64,000 bases of DNA, taken from assembly GCF_016756315.1 (NCBI RefSeq), contig NZ_AP024235.1, positions 868,001-932,000 on the forward strand. The letters are read 5' to 3'. This document shows positions 1-9,540 of this stretch, piece by piece (the first letter of the stretch is position 1; every line of letters starts with the position of its first letter). The DNA comes from Alteromonas sp. KC3 (lineage in GTDB: Bacteria; Pseudomonadota; Gammaproteobacteria; Enterobacterales; Alteromonadaceae). The notes below the pieces were generated by a model. The model saw nothing but the letters and a program-made list of their open reading frames with translations. It did not search any database and was not told the origin of the DNA. The translations under genes and the position numbers were made by a program.

Positions 1-158
1 TCTCTATCGCTGGTGGTGGTGATACACTTGCCGCAGTAGATAAGTACGAAATTGCAGACAAAGTGTCTTATATTTCAACCGGTGGTGGTGCGTTCCTTGA
101 GTTTCTTGAAGGGAAGACGTTACCCGCTGTCGCGGTACTTGAAGAAAAAAATAAATAG
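1..158 (+). CDS. pgk: Phosphoglycerate kinase, C-terminal end (partial)
   Basis: Only the last 51 codons are present; the gene begins before the window and is read from base 3 to the TAG at 156-158. The segment has SIAGGGDT followed by [17 protein letters not shown], the conserved C-terminal nucleotide-binding and hinge motifs of phosphoglycerate kinase. The enzyme makes ATP from 1,3-bisphosphoglycerate in glycolysis and works in reverse in gluconeogenesis. An aldolase gene follows, as in the epd-pgk-fba clusters of gammaproteobacteria. The identity is secure from the motif block although most of the protein is missing. Confidence 0.93.
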   Translation, partial: SIAGGGDTLAAVDKYEIADKVSYISTGGGAFLEFLEGKTLPAVAVLEEKNK

Positions 159-254
159 ATTAAGCGCGAATAATAATAAAAATGGCTTAATTCGGCGGTA
201 TAACCATTACTTACATGCATAGCAGGTAAAGTTATCGCCATAAAAACAAAATGA

Positions 255-286
255 GCTGCGCTTTTAACAGCAATCATAAGCGCAGC
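255..286 (+). terminator. Hairpin downstream of pgk
   Basis: A perfect 9-bp inverted repeat (GCTGCGCTT / AAGCGCAGC) encloses a 14-nt loop, about 100 bases after the pgk stop. Only a short T run follows, so it may be a weak terminator or a processing hairpin between pgk and the aldolase gene. Confidence 0.45.
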
Positions 287-395
287 CTTTAAATCGGTAA
301 CGATTTTACTGACGATACAGTGACGTACGTCGGCACATAATTATAAACCCTACACCTGCCCATAGTGGCAGATACAATACGAAAGGAGTGTTGCA

Positions 396-1295
396 ATGGC
401 ATCACAAGCTCAGCAGGCAATGCTGGATAAATTAAAGACGCAAACCGGTTTTATTGCAGCGTTAGATCAAAGCGGTGGCAGTACACCAAAAGCACTACGT
501 CTTTACGGCATCGAAGAATCTGAATACAGCTCAGATGAAGAGATGTTTAACCTTGTTCACGAAATGCGTACTCGCATTATCACCAGCACCCCTTTTAGCG
601 GCGAACGCGTACTTGGCGCTATCTTGTTTGAAAATACCCTCGACAGAGAAATTGAAGGCATGTCTACTGCACATTACTTATGGCAGAAAAAGCGTGTGAT
701 TCCGTTTTTGAAAGTGGATAAAGGGTTAGCAGAAGAGAGTAACGGCGTACAGGTTATGAAACCAATGCCTGGCTTAGATGCATTGTTGGCAAAAGCAGTA
801 GCGCAGGACGTATTTGGTACTAAAATGCGCAGCGTTGTAAAGCTAGCTAACCATCAAGGCATTAAAGACGTTGTAGCACAGCAATTTGAAGTAGGTAAAC
901 AAATTCTAGCTGCTGGATTGGTGCCCATTATCGAACCAGAAGTCGATATTCACAGCCCACAAAAAGCAGAAGCAGAAGCATTGCTTAAACTTGAAATCCT
1001 TACGCAGCTTAACCTTTTGAACGAAGGCCAAGAGGTTATGTTGAAACTGACGCTGCCAACAGAAGCGAACTTCTACAAAGAGCTTGTAGATCACCCTCGA
1101 GTGCTTAAAGTAGTTGCACTTTCTGGCGGATATAGCCGAGAAGAAGCAAACGCTAAATTGTCTGAAAACCAAGGTATGATCGCGAGCTTTTCTCGTGCGC
1201 TTACACAAGGTGTTTCAGCACAACAGACACAGGAAGAGTTTGAAGCCACATTAGATGACGCTATTGAAGGTATTTACCAAGCGTCTAAGTCTTAA
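396..1295 (+). CDS. fda: Class I fructose-bisphosphate aldolase
   Basis: A 299-residue protein of the bacterial class I (Schiff-base) fructose-bisphosphate aldolase family, which interconverts fructose 1,6-bisphosphate with dihydroxyacetone phosphate and glyceraldehyde 3-phosphate. Visible marks are [16 protein letters not shown] near residues 19-34, the lysine-rich PFLKVDKG at about 103-110, and [13 protein letters not shown], in which Lys217 should be the Schiff-base lysine by family comparison. Length fits the family (about 295-300). The start is well placed: GAAAGGAG ends seven bases before the ATG. It follows pgk, a place often held by the class II enzyme fbaA in enterics. Confidence 0.93.
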   Translation: MASQAQQAMLDKLKTQTGFIAALDQSGGSTPKALRLYGIEESEYSSDEEMFNLVHEMRTRIITSTPFSGERVLGAILFENTLDREIEGMSTAHYLWQKKRVIPFLKVDKGLAEESNGVQVMKPMPGLDALLAKAVAQDVFGTKMRSVVKLANHQGIKDVVAQQFEVGKQILAAGLVPIIEPEVDIHSPQKAEAEALLKLEILTQLNLLNEGQEVMLKLTLPTEANFYKELVDHPRVLKVVALSGGYSREEANAKLSENQGMIASFSRALTQGVSAQQTQEEFEATLDDAIEGIYQASKS

Positions 1296-1309
1296 CACTT
1301 ATAGTTGTC

Positions 1310-1342
1310 GCTAAAGGGAAGAGAAACACTCTTCTCTTTAGC
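1310..1342. terminator. Bidirectional terminator-like hairpin
   Basis: A 12-bp stem (GCTAAAGGGAAG / CTTCTCTTTAGC, one G-T pair) with a 9-nt loop lies just after the aldolase stop and before the stop of the convergent gene. It is suited to terminating both transcripts. Confidence 0.6.
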
Positions 1343-1368
1343 TTATAGATAGGCTTTTAGCGGCGCAG

Positions 1369-1821
1369 TCACTGAGCAGTAAAATTAAATTGTTCAAAAA
1401 AGCCGATAGCCTCTTCTTTATCAAACCTAATCTCCCTCTCTTCTATAGCGCAAAGCGCGTCCTTCACATTGTCAAAAAAGGCGAAAGGAACTTCAGCTAG
1501 TTCGTAACACAAGCTTATTTGCTGCTTAATGGTAAGCATAATATCGGTATCAAGGATCACCACAGCCAAAAACGATAGGCCGCGACGCTTTCTTATGCGA
1601 GTTTGTTTTACAAAGATGTCGAAAGTAGATGGCGGCATAATACTTTCACCATACAAACAGCTTACTTGTGCCCATTGTGAGCCTTCCTCAAATTGTGAGA
1701 TGTTAGAAGCCATTCGGACGACACCGTTTTTCATGGTCTCGTCATTCCATGGACCTCGTGCCGAAAAGAGTAATAGTTGGTGTGTGACAAAGGTTTCAAA
1801 TTCACCATGTGGATTGTTCAT
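1369..1821 (-). CDS. Hypothetical protein, possible STAS-like fold
   Basis: A 150-residue soluble protein with no signal peptide or membrane segment. I do not recognise a named family with certainty. The N-terminal part (GEFETFVTHQLLLFSARGPW, then WNDETM) and the later alternation of a beta-strand (FLAVVILDTDIML) with a helix and PFAFFDNVKDALCAI resemble small bacterial proteins annotated as STAS or SpoIIAA-like. That is an impression, not a motif match. It stands alone, converging on the aldolase gene. No strong ribosome binding site precedes the ATG. Confidence 0.6.
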   Translation of the reverse strand: MNNPHGEFETFVTHQLLLFSARGPWNDETMKNGVVRMASNISQFEEGSQWAQVSCLYGESIMPPSTFDIFVKQTRIRKRRGLSFLAVVILDTDIMLTIKQQISLCYELAEVPFAFFDNVKDALCAIEEREIRFDKEEAIGFFEQFNFTAQ

Positions 1822-2014
1822 TCAGCTTACTTCGCTTTCTGATCATACTAAAACGTTAGCATGTGCAATCAACTGCGCAACTATCCATTGGGCTAATAAA
1901 CCTTCTATCGTCTTTCTCTGTAAGCTCACCGCTTATTGCTAACCTCATTAATTTATTCATTAATATATGTACTGATACAACAAGTCTTGAACAATAATAA
2001 AAAGTAGGGTTTTT

Positions 2015-4162
2015 ATGAGCTCGATAGTAAATAAACACACTGAGACACATCGAAATTTGTCTTCAGTTTTGGCCAACTATATTGCGGGCATCGCACTTAG
2101 TACATGCGCATTATCCACAACACTGGCTTTTGCCAACGATGATGCAATACCTGCAGATGAGAGTAATGTGGTAAAAAAGCATTACTTCCAATCTGAAGAT
2201 ATTTTCAATCTTGAGTATGTAAGCGAGGCGCGCGTATCACCTAATGGTGAGCAGGTGGTTTATGTCCGTCGTTCTAATGAAATAATGACAGATAGTACGC
2301 GCTCAAACCTGTGGCTAGCCTCAGTTGACGGAAAATATCATCGTCCGCTTTTGTCTTCGAAAAAAAGCTACTACTCGCCGCGGTGGTCACCAGATGGTTC
2401 ACGCTTAGCCTACCTATCAAATGAAGAAGGGAAGCCGCAGCTTTATATTCGCTGGATGGATACCGGACAAACCGCTTTGGTTACCAATGTTACCTCTTCA
2501 CTTGGCAATATTACCTGGTCGCCAGACGGTAAACATATTGCGTTTACAATGAGTGTGGATGCTAAGGAAAAGCCGTTAAGCGTTAATATGCCGAAAAAGC
2601 CCAAAGGGGCAAAGTGGTCTCCGTCGTTTGAGTATATTACCAAAGCGCGCTATCAAGCCGACGGACGGGGTGTATTAGAACCTGCGTATACGCACATTTT
2701 TGTTGTACCTGCTGACGGTGGTACCGCGCGACAGTTAACTTCTGGAAACTATCATCACAGTGGAAGCTTAAGTTTCTCACCTGACTCAAGCACCATTTAC
2801 TTTTCTGCTAACCGCAGTGACAACTGGGAATATGAGCCAGTTGAAGCAGACATTTATACGGTGAATATGCGTGGTGATATTACGCAAATAACCAACTTCA
2901 AAGGACTTGAAGCGTCGCCAGTAGTTTCACCTGACGGTAAGCACGTTGCATATGCACGCCGAAGTGATGAAAAGGTGATGTACAAAAATAGTTATCTGTA
3001 TGTCATGAATGCCGATGGTTCTGAACATAAAAACCTGACTGAAAAAATAGATAACACCGTATCGAATTTTCAGTGGAAAGATAACAAGCATATCTATTTT
3101 CAGCAGTCGGTAAAAGGTCTGGCACAAGTTGATCTAGTGTCATTGTCTGGCAAGGTGAAAAGTGTTGCCAAAGGGCTAGGTGGCACTACTTTGGGCAGGC
3201 CTTATGTGTTTGGTACTTTCCACGCACACGATAATGTTGTTGCGTACACCAAAGGACGCACCGATCGTCCTGCAGATCTGTACATTAAAACCAGCAAAGA
3301 AAAGCAGCTTACCGCACTAAATAAAGATGTACTTGGACACAAGACATTGGGTGAAGTCAAAGAGATAACCTATACATCGTCTATCGATGGCGAAACCATT
3401 CAAGGTTGGTATATTCTCCCGCCTGATTACGATAGTTCAAAGCAGTATCCGCTGATTTTAGAAATTCATGGTGGACCCAACTTAGCCTATGGGCCTGTGT
3501 TTACCGCTGAACTCCAGCGTATGGCAGCCGAAGGTTACATTGTATTTTACGATAACCACCGCGGCAGTACGGGATATGGCGAACGCTTTGCGTTATTGCT
3601 GCAGGGTAAATATAGCTCTAAGTATGATTTTGCGGATCACATGTCTGGTGTGGACGCCTTAATTGAAAAGGGGATAGTTGATCCAAACCGGTTGTTTATT
3701 ACGGGGGGCTCAGCAGGTGGCATCGCATCAGCTTACGCTATTGGCCTAACGGATAGATTCAAAGCCGCAGTTGTAGCAAAACCGGTCATCAATTGGCTAT
3801 CTAAAGTACTTACCGCCGACTCGGGCCTGTATCAAATTCCTTTCCAATTTCCGGGCAAGCCATGGGAAAACGTAGAGCATTATTGGCAGCGCTCGCCGCT
3901 TTCTCTTGTTGGTAATGTTACAACTCCCACTATGCTAATTACGGGTGTCGAAGATAAACGCACGCCAATGTCTGAAACTGAGCAGTTCTACCAAGCTTTA
4001 AAACTTCAAAAGGTAGAAACGGTTTTAGTCAAAGTGCCTGAATCATCTCATGGCATCGCAGCAAAACCGTCGCGCATGATTGGAAAGGTGGAAAATATTT
4101 TGGCATGGTTCAAAAAATACGACCCAAGCCAAGCGCCTGATGAGCAAAACGTCAAAAACTAA
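2015..4162 (+). CDS. Secreted S9 family peptidase (prolyl oligopeptidase / DPP type)
   Basis: A 715-residue exported serine peptidase. Residues 1 to about 40 form a long signal peptide ending near TLAFA. Residues of about 60-440 hold repeated WSPDG / VSPDG blades of a beta-propeller. The C-terminal alpha/beta-hydrolase domain carries the triad Ser566 (in GGSAGG), Asp647 (VEDKRTP) and His679 (SSHGI), and HGGPNLAYG forms the oxyanion side. Family members cleave short peptides, often after proline or from acylated N-termini; the exact specificity cannot be read here. The ribosome binding site before the ATG is weak (TAGGGT), so a start a few codons away is possible. Confidence 0.9.
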   Translation: MSSIVNKHTETHRNLSSVLANYIAGIALSTCALSTTLAFANDDAIPADESNVVKKHYFQSEDIFNLEYVSEARVSPNGEQVVYVRRSNEIMTDSTRSNLWLASVDGKYHRPLLSSKKSYYSPRWSPDGSRLAYLSNEEGKPQLYIRWMDTGQTALVTNVTSSLGNITWSPDGKHIAFTMSVDAKEKPLSVNMPKKPKGAKWSPSFEYITKARYQADGRGVLEPAYTHIFVVPADGGTARQLTSGNYHHSGSLSFSPDSSTIYFSANRSDNWEYEPVEADIYTVNMRGDITQITNFKGLEASPVVSPDGKHVAYARRSDEKVMYKNSYLYVMNADGSEHKNLTEKIDNTVSNFQWKDNKHIYFQQSVKGLAQVDLVSLSGKVKSVAKGLGGTTLGRPYVFGTFHAHDNVVAYTKGRTDRPADLYIKTSKEKQLTALNKDVLGHKTLGEVKEITYTSSIDGETIQGWYILPPDYDSSKQYPLILEIHGGPNLAYGPVFTAELQRMAAEGYIVFYDNHRGSTGYGERFALLLQGKYSSKYDFADHMSGVDALIEKGIVDPNRLFITGGSAGGIASAYAIGLTDRFKAAVVAKPVINWLSKVLTADSGLYQIPFQFPGKPWENVEHYWQRSPLSLVGNVTTPTMLITGVEDKRTPMSETEQFYQALKLQKVETVLVKVPESSHGIAAKPSRMIGKVENILAWFKKYDPSQAPDEQNVKN

Positions 4163-4186
4163 ATGTTTCGGTGAAACAGCATTTAG
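4159..4186. terminator. Convergent hairpin overlapping two stop codons
   Basis: CTAAATG-TTTC and GAAA-CAG-CATTTAG pair in a two-part stem with a 3-nt bulge. The hairpin includes the TAA of the S9 peptidase and the TAA of the opposing solute-binding protein, so it probably terminates both. Confidence 0.5.
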
Positions 4187-4980
4187 TGCGTTGATGCAAA
4201 GGGGGCGCTACCAACAGGTTGAAGCCCCCATTTTTGCATAATGCGTTGATATTCACCGTTCTCTTTCAGTGTAGCAATCGCCTGCTTAATGGCATTGGCT
4301 TCGCTTTCCCCTGTTTTCATGCCTGTGGCAACGTGTAGCTCGGCGCTCAATGGTGCTATAGTCAACGCGCTACTCACATCATTAGGGTTGAAACCCGCGG
4401 CCTCAATTTCATAGCTGCCTGTATCTAAAGTTGAGACCACAAAATCGATACGTCCGTGAAACAGCAGTTTCCATAAGTGATGTGGCTCACTCACCAAAAC
4501 AAGATTCTTATTTTCTTCAAAGCCTTGTTGCGCTAAATACGTCGCCGAACCATAGCCTCGAATAGTGCCTACGCGAAACGCTTTTGCTTGGTCAATATCA
4601 GAAACTGCAAGATCTTCACGGCTTTTGAGGCGAATAAGCGATGCGTTGACATGACTTATTGTGCCTAGCCACTCAAATTGTGGCTCACGCTTGGGAGTTT
4701 TAAGAAGGGTAAGTAGCACCATATCGGGTTTGATGAGTGTTTCTTGATAAGCTCGCGCCCAAGGCATGTGTTCTAACGAAGTCGAGAACGGCAACAGTGG
4801 AGCAATGGCCTTAGCAAGGTCAACGCTAGCCCCTTTCGTTTGTCCTGAATCATCTATCCAGTAAAAAGGCGGTGTCACTTCGCTTAAAAAGCAAATGTGT
4901 TTAGAAGAGGCATTAACCGATGTGCTCACATAGGCAAGCAAAAGTAGTGTTAATAGACGCCTTACTATACCGAACTGCAA
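4183..4980 (-). CDS. Periplasmic solute-binding protein, family 3 (amino-acid type)
   Basis: A 265-residue exported protein. An N-terminal signal peptide of about 24 residues ends near VNASS. The mature part has the type 3 solute-binding layout: PPFYWIDDSGQTKGASVDLAKAI near the start, a middle RVGTIRGYGSATYLAQQG hinge segment, and a C-terminal AIATLKENGEYQRIMQKWGL helix. Such proteins bind amino acids or other small solutes for ABC importers or sensor kinases. No permease or ATPase gene is adjacent, so it may work with a distant transporter or act as an orphan sensor. The ligand is unknown. Confidence 0.82.
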   Translation of the reverse strand: MQFGIVRRLLTLLLLAYVSTSVNASSKHICFLSEVTPPFYWIDDSGQTKGASVDLAKAIAPLLPFSTSLEHMPWARAYQETLIKPDMVLLTLLKTPKREPQFEWLGTISHVNASLIRLKSREDLAVSDIDQAKAFRVGTIRGYGSATYLAQQGFEENKNLVLVSEPHHLWKLLFHGRIDFVVSTLDTGSYEIEAAGFNPNDVSSALTIAPLSAELHVATGMKTGESEANAIKQAIATLKENGEYQRIMQKWGLQPVGSAPFASTH

Positions 4981-5082
4981 TATAATTACCTGTAGCTCTA
5001 CAAAACATAACGAATAAGATGAGTGACCTCATCTGCCCTTTATGCTCTCACTATTTAGTCTATTAAACAAACAAATTAAGTG

Positions 5083-6645
5083 TTAATCTGGCAACTGATG
5101 CAGCTGAGCAATATCGGGATAAATATTTAGCTGTAAATCCAATGACTTCCAGTACTGACTTTCTCTAACCAGATCAGCTGAAATAATTGGCTTTTCGTCT
5201 AACCATCCATCTGGGAAGGTGATAGTCATACTGCTTTTATCAGATTCAACAGTAAAATCGGGAAGAAAACCTTCTTGGCGCTTAATATTAAGCAGCACAC
5301 CTAATCGCAATAATGCAATTAAACGTTTTACGGCGAGTTCATCAAATAAGTTAAAAGCTGGAAGTTCATTGGTGCGAATCTTCTTTCTATGAAAGCGAAC
5401 AAGAGTGGCTAGCAACAGTTGCTGCTCTTGCGTAAATCCGGGCATATCGACATTTGCTAAAATGTACGCGCTGTGCTTTTGAATGCCTCGAGAATTAATC
5501 TGCATACCGACTTCATGTAGCAGTGCAGCCCAACCTAACATACTTTTAAAGTCTCGGCCTTTCAACTTCCATGCTTTCTCAACGCTATTAAATAAAGACA
5601 ATGTTGTGTTTAGCACCATGGTGGCTTGCGATGTGTCTACGTCGTAGCGGGTGGCTAAGCTGCTTGCCGTACGCCCTCGAATATCCGCATGATGCAATTC
5701 GTCTTCCATTTGATAAAGCACACCTTCGCGAAGCGCAGCGGGCGAATACACTAAGCCATCAATTTCAAGCGCCTTAAATACCGCGATTAAAATTGCTAGA
5801 CCACCTGCAATAACAACCCGTCTATCTTCACTTAAATCAGGGTAATTGAGCTTGTCGATGTGACCGGCACTGACGAATTGTTTCATCAGTGTGCGTAGGC
5901 TTTTTAGTGTAACCGGAATGTCATGGCCATTGGGACGGTCTTGCTGACATAAGGTGAACAGTGAGCGTATTGTGCCTGAAGTCCCGATACACTGTACCCA
6001 GCCTAAGCGGCGATACTTATTATCAATCATCTCAAGTTCTTGCTGTGCAGCAGTTATTGCCCGCTCAAAAGCTTTGTTTTTTAACTCGCCATCGGCAAAA
6101 AAGCGTTTAGTGTAACTAACACAGCCCATCTGTAGACTGCGACAAAGTAGTGGGGTAAACCCTTCACCAATAACAAACTCTGTCGAGCCACCGCCAATGT
6201 CAATCACCAGCTGTTGACCGTCTGCATGATTAGTGTGAGCGACACCAGAATAAATAAGTCGCGCTTCTTCGACACCTGAAATAACTTCGATGGGGTAGGG
6301 AAGGATGGCTTTCGCCGAGTTAATAAAGTCACGGGCGTTACGCGCTTTTCTCAGCGTGTGAGTGGCCACAATGCGCACAGAGTCCGGTTCAAAGCCCCTT
6401 AGGCTCTCTGCGACCACTTTTAGCATAGAGAGCCCGCGTTCCATGGCCTCGTCTGACAAGACATCGTCGTCGTTCAAGCCCTCTGCCAGTCTCACTTTCT
6501 GTTTAACGCGGTGGAGAATTTGAACTGACCCAGCGACAATACGCGCTACCACTAAATGAAAACTGTTCGAGCCGATATCTAAAGCGGCGACTTTACTTAC
6601 TTCTCGCGTTTCCACGGCATTAAAAACAGATTCGTGCTGGGTCAT
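5083..6645 (-). CDS. ppx: Exopolyphosphatase (Ppx/GppA family)
   Basis: A 520-residue cytoplasmic phosphatase. The N-terminal ASKHA fold shows VAALDIGSNSFHLVVARI near residue 20 and VIDIGGGSTEFVIG near 147-160. The C-terminal half is the helical HD-like region (LLHEVGM around residue 377). Length is close to E. coli Ppx (513) rather than GppA (494). It lies seven bases after ppk1 on the same strand, so the pair is an operon that makes and degrades inorganic polyphosphate. GppA activity on pppGpp cannot be excluded from sequence, but the ppk1 linkage favours Ppx. Confidence 0.92.
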   Translation of the reverse strand: MTQHESVFNAVETREVSKVAALDIGSNSFHLVVARIVAGSVQILHRVKQKVRLAEGLNDDDVLSDEAMERGLSMLKVVAESLRGFEPDSVRIVATHTLRKARNARDFINSAKAILPYPIEVISGVEEARLIYSGVAHTNHADGQQLVIDIGGGSTEFVIGEGFTPLLCRSLQMGCVSYTKRFFADGELKNKAFERAITAAQQELEMIDNKYRRLGWVQCIGTSGTIRSLFTLCQQDRPNGHDIPVTLKSLRTLMKQFVSAGHIDKLNYPDLSEDRRVVIAGGLAILIAVFKALEIDGLVYSPAALREGVLYQMEDELHHADIRGRTASSLATRYDVDTSQATMVLNTTLSLFNSVEKAWKLKGRDFKSMLGWAALLHEVGMQINSRGIQKHSAYILANVDMPGFTQEQQLLLATLVRFHRKKIRTNELPAFNLFDELAVKRLIALLRLGVLLNIKRQEGFLPDFTVESDKSSMTITFPDGWLDEKPIISADLVRESQYWKSLDLQLNIYPDIAQLHQLPD

Positions 6646-6652
6646 GTACTTC

Positions 6653-8725
6653 CTAAAGTTTTTCTTCGAGCTTCTTCAAATAGTCGTAAATCTCTAATTG
6701 TGAACGAAGCTTTTTACGGTTACCCCTGCGAACGTACTTGTTGCTCTGATCCTTGTCAATCACACGGGCTTTAAGGGTATCTTTAAATTGTAGCTCCATT
6801 ATATCAACAATGCGCTGTTGAAGTCCCTTATCGTATACCGGGCAACCAACTTCAATGCGGTTATCCATGTTACGCGTCATCCAGTCAGCGGAAGAGATAT
6901 ACACTTTTCTGTCGCCACCACCTTCAAATATCATCACACGTGGGTGCTCTAAAAATCGGTCAACAATAGATATAATTTCAATGTTGTCACTTATACCTTT
7001 AATCCCCGGGTTAAGTGAGCACATACCACGTACAATCCCTCGAATTTTTACACCGGCTTGGCTTGCGCGATATAAATCATCAATAAGCTCATTATCAACA
7101 AGGTTATTAATCTTGAACGTAATTTGCGCTTTGTGCCCTTGGTTAAGGTGCTGAATTTCCTGACGAATTAACGACTGAATTTTGGTGCGCGCATTCAATG
7201 GTGATATTTGCAGGTGCTGAAATTTATAGCGTCGATAAGGGTATTGAATAAGGTCAAATACGGCTACGCCCTCGTCAGCCAACTCTTGATTGCGCGTAAA
7301 TAGACTGTAGTCGGTGTAAATTTTGGCAGTTTTCTCGTTGAAGTTACCTGTACCAAAGTGGGCGTAATTCACCATGCTACCGCGCTCTTCACGGGTTACT
7401 ATACATAGCTTAGAGTGAATTTTCAGTGTGGGTACGCCAAGTACAACGCGAATTCCTGCGTCGGTCATACGTTTAGACCATTCAATGTTGGCCTCTTCGT
7501 CAAAACGCGCACGAAGTTCAACAACTACGGTTACTTTCTTACCATTATCAACAGCGTCAATCAGTGAGTTGATGATGCGCGAATTACTGGCAACACGGTA
7601 AATATTGATGCGAATGGCTTTCACGTTAGGGTCAAACGCGGCCTGACGCACGAATTCAGTGAAGTGCAAGAACCTGTGATAAGGGTAATGCAGTAAAATA
7701 TCATGCGCGGTAATGGCGTCAAATACGGTGTTGTATTTTGAAAATGCATTACTGTCGATGGCCGGGAGTGGCGCATGCTCTAAATATTCTCGACCAACGT
7801 TGGGAAAGCCAATAAAGTCTTTAAAGTTGCGGTAGTGACCAGCCGCGTGCATAGTATCCAGCTTGGTGATTTTCAAACGTTTACGCAAATCTTGCTGCAT
7901 ATCTTGTGGCATATCATTGTCGTAAATGACACGAACTGGTTCAGCTATAAGACGCTGCTTCATACTTTCTGACATCTTTTCAACAAAGCTTTCGTCGATT
8001 TCTTCGTTGATGGAATATTCTGCGTCTCGTGTCATTTTGAACGAAAAAGCTTCTATTTCGTCAAACTTCACGAAACCGCGAAAAATATCTTCTATACAAA
8101 GCTGAATCATGTCATCAAGCATGATAATGCTTTTCTTCTTACGGCTTTTCTGAGGAGGAATAAGCATAAAGCGCGACATTTCAGATGTAGGCACCTGAAT
8201 AACGGCAAACTTTGGATTGCGTTCTGCTCGTCTCAGTGCCACATATAAATACACCGAGTTACCGTTTAAGCGGCTCAGTAAGTCAGTTTTTTTGTCAATG
8301 AGAATAGGCGCGATATGGCGAAGCACTTTGTTTACGAAAAAGTTGCGCACCCACTGCTTTTGATAATCGTCTAAATCGTCTTTGCGCAGAATATGAATAT
8401 TGTATCGTGCGAGAGCGCGTACAACATCTTTGTGGATCTGGTCGAATTTTTCAGAAAGTTGCACCACTTTTTTCTGAATTTGGGCCATTAGCTCAGTTTG
8501 GCGTTGTGCTTCTTCTTCATTACCGTCATTTTGTGCAATGGTAATTTGACGTTTAACGTCGGCGGCACGAACACGATAAAACTCATCGAGATTATTTGAA
8601 TAGATTCCTAAAAAGCGAATGCGCTCAACAGCAGGGTTATTTTTATCAGCGGCTTCTTGCAATACGCGTTCGTTAAACGCCAGCCAACTCAATTCTTTGG
8701 GATAATATAAAACGTCGCTATCCAT
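6653..8725 (-). CDS. ppk1: Polyphosphate kinase 1
   Basis: A 690-residue enzyme that polymerises the gamma-phosphate of ATP into polyphosphate. The N-terminal helical domain begins YPKELSWLAFNERVLQEA, as in E. coli Ppk. Two phospholipase-D-like C-terminal domains follow. The phosphorylated histidine is His437 in LKIHSKLCIV, with YAHFGTGNFNEKTA just after, and a second conserved histidine is His594 in FLEHPRVMIFEGGGDRKVY. These match E. coli His435 and His592 in place. It is the first gene of the ppk1-ppx operon. A Pho-box candidate lies about 50 bases upstream, which suggests PhoB control. Confidence 0.96.
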   Translation of the reverse strand: MDSDVLYYPKELSWLAFNERVLQEAADKNNPAVERIRFLGIYSNNLDEFYRVRAADVKRQITIAQNDGNEEEAQRQTELMAQIQKKVVQLSEKFDQIHKDVVRALARYNIHILRKDDLDDYQKQWVRNFFVNKVLRHIAPILIDKKTDLLSRLNGNSVYLYVALRRAERNPKFAVIQVPTSEMSRFMLIPPQKSRKKKSIIMLDDMIQLCIEDIFRGFVKFDEIEAFSFKMTRDAEYSINEEIDESFVEKMSESMKQRLIAEPVRVIYDNDMPQDMQQDLRKRLKITKLDTMHAAGHYRNFKDFIGFPNVGREYLEHAPLPAIDSNAFSKYNTVFDAITAHDILLHYPYHRFLHFTEFVRQAAFDPNVKAIRINIYRVASNSRIINSLIDAVDNGKKVTVVVELRARFDEEANIEWSKRMTDAGIRVVLGVPTLKIHSKLCIVTREERGSMVNYAHFGTGNFNEKTAKIYTDYSLFTRNQELADEGVAVFDLIQYPYRRYKFQHLQISPLNARTKIQSLIRQEIQHLNQGHKAQITFKINNLVDNELIDDLYRASQAGVKIRGIVRGMCSLNPGIKGISDNIEIISIVDRFLEHPRVMIFEGGGDRKVYISSADWMTRNMDNRIEVGCPVYDKGLQQRIVDIMELQFKDTLKARVIDKDQSNKYVRRGNRKKLRSQLEIYDYLKKLEEKL

Positions 8726-8774
8726 AATGTCTCAATTTACGTTCATAAAAATGGTCAAAGACTGCCATCAGTCA

Positions 8775-8792
8775 GTGACACTACTGTGACAG
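8775..8792 (-). promoter_or_regulatory. Pho-box candidate upstream of ppk1
   Basis: Read on the minus strand the site is CTGTCAC-AGTA-GTGTCAC: two 7-base repeats close to the PhoB consensus CTGTCAT, with the required 4-base spacer. It lies 50-67 bases before the ppk1 ATG, a suitable activator position. Phosphate-starvation control of ppk is known in other gammaproteobacteria; here it is inferred from the motif. Confidence 0.65.
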
Positions 8793-8833
8793 CGCGCACA
8801 TATTTGGCGCTATGTGCAGCAGTTAACTCACTC

Positions 8834-9340
8834 TCAGCGCTTAGCGGTTATATCAACTACCAAGTCGTTTGCGAGCGCTTCAAGCGCATCTTGTAGCGCG
8901 TCGTCATCAAAATCTGCTGGTACGGCTATTTCGGCTTTTGCTTTAAAGATTAAGCTTCCCCAGTTCGGTGCGCTTTCGCAATGAGAGGAAAACGTCACTA
9001 TGTTCAAATTAAACTGATTGAGCACCGATGTGAGCTCTTGAACGATACCTGTCTTGTCGTTACCCATGACATCAACAGTGAGTTTGGTCGAGTTGGTTTC
9101 GCCACTCGTTGCTACTGCAACAGATTGAACAGAAAGATCCTTAATTGAATCTAAAGCGTCGATGAGGTTTTGCTTTTCATCTTCAGATACGTGTACTTCC
9201 ACAAAGCCAGTAAACATGCCAGCCATGTGAGCAAAGCTGGAGCCTTGCCAGTTGCCCTGATGCTTATAAACACACTTTGCCAGCGAATCTACCAAGCCAG
9301 GCTTGTCTTTACCCATAATGCTTATAACTAATGATTGCAT
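8834..9340 (-). CDS. gcvR: GcvR-like protein with two ACT domains
   Basis: A 168-residue cytoplasmic protein of two ACT domains. The first starts LVISIMGKDKPGLVDSLAKCV (residues of about 4-75). The second starts KLTVDVMGNDKTGIVQELT (about 87-165). This is the layout of GcvR, the glycine-responsive partner of GcvA that controls the glycine cleavage system. It is often annotated as glycine cleavage system transcriptional repressor. No DNA-binding domain is present, as expected for GcvR. It is divergent from pstC; no gcv structural genes are nearby. The role is inferred from family resemblance. Confidence 0.75.
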   Translation of the reverse strand: MQSLVISIMGKDKPGLVDSLAKCVYKHQGNWQGSSFAHMAGMFTGFVEVHVSEDEKQNLIDALDSIKDLSVQSVAVATSGETNSTKLTVDVMGNDKTGIVQELTSVLNQFNLNIVTFSSHCESAPNWGSLIFKAKAEIAVPADFDDDALQDALEALANDLVVDITAKR

Positions 9341-9540
9341 GCGGCGCTCCTTAGCGGGTTAAATAAGAAAAACTTTGATCGTCTTCTTGCAGGGTAATAC
9401 CATAGCGCATCAGAAAGTGCGCATAGGGTATGTGATAAACTTTCACTTGCTATTAGCATAACAAAACTTACACTGCTCACCAGTGCAATTTTCGCCGAAT
9501 TCTCTTTTAAAAGAAGAATTTCAATAAATAAGAATTATTA

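Noticed and set aside
322..331. Palindrome GACGTACGTC before the aldolase gene as an operator
   Set aside because: A single 10-base palindrome without a second copy or a known matching regulator is too weak.
9341..9540. Possible Pho box before pstC
   Set aside because: Sequences such as CTTTCAC and CTTACAC occur, but no second repeat at the 4-base spacing matches the PhoB consensus well enough.
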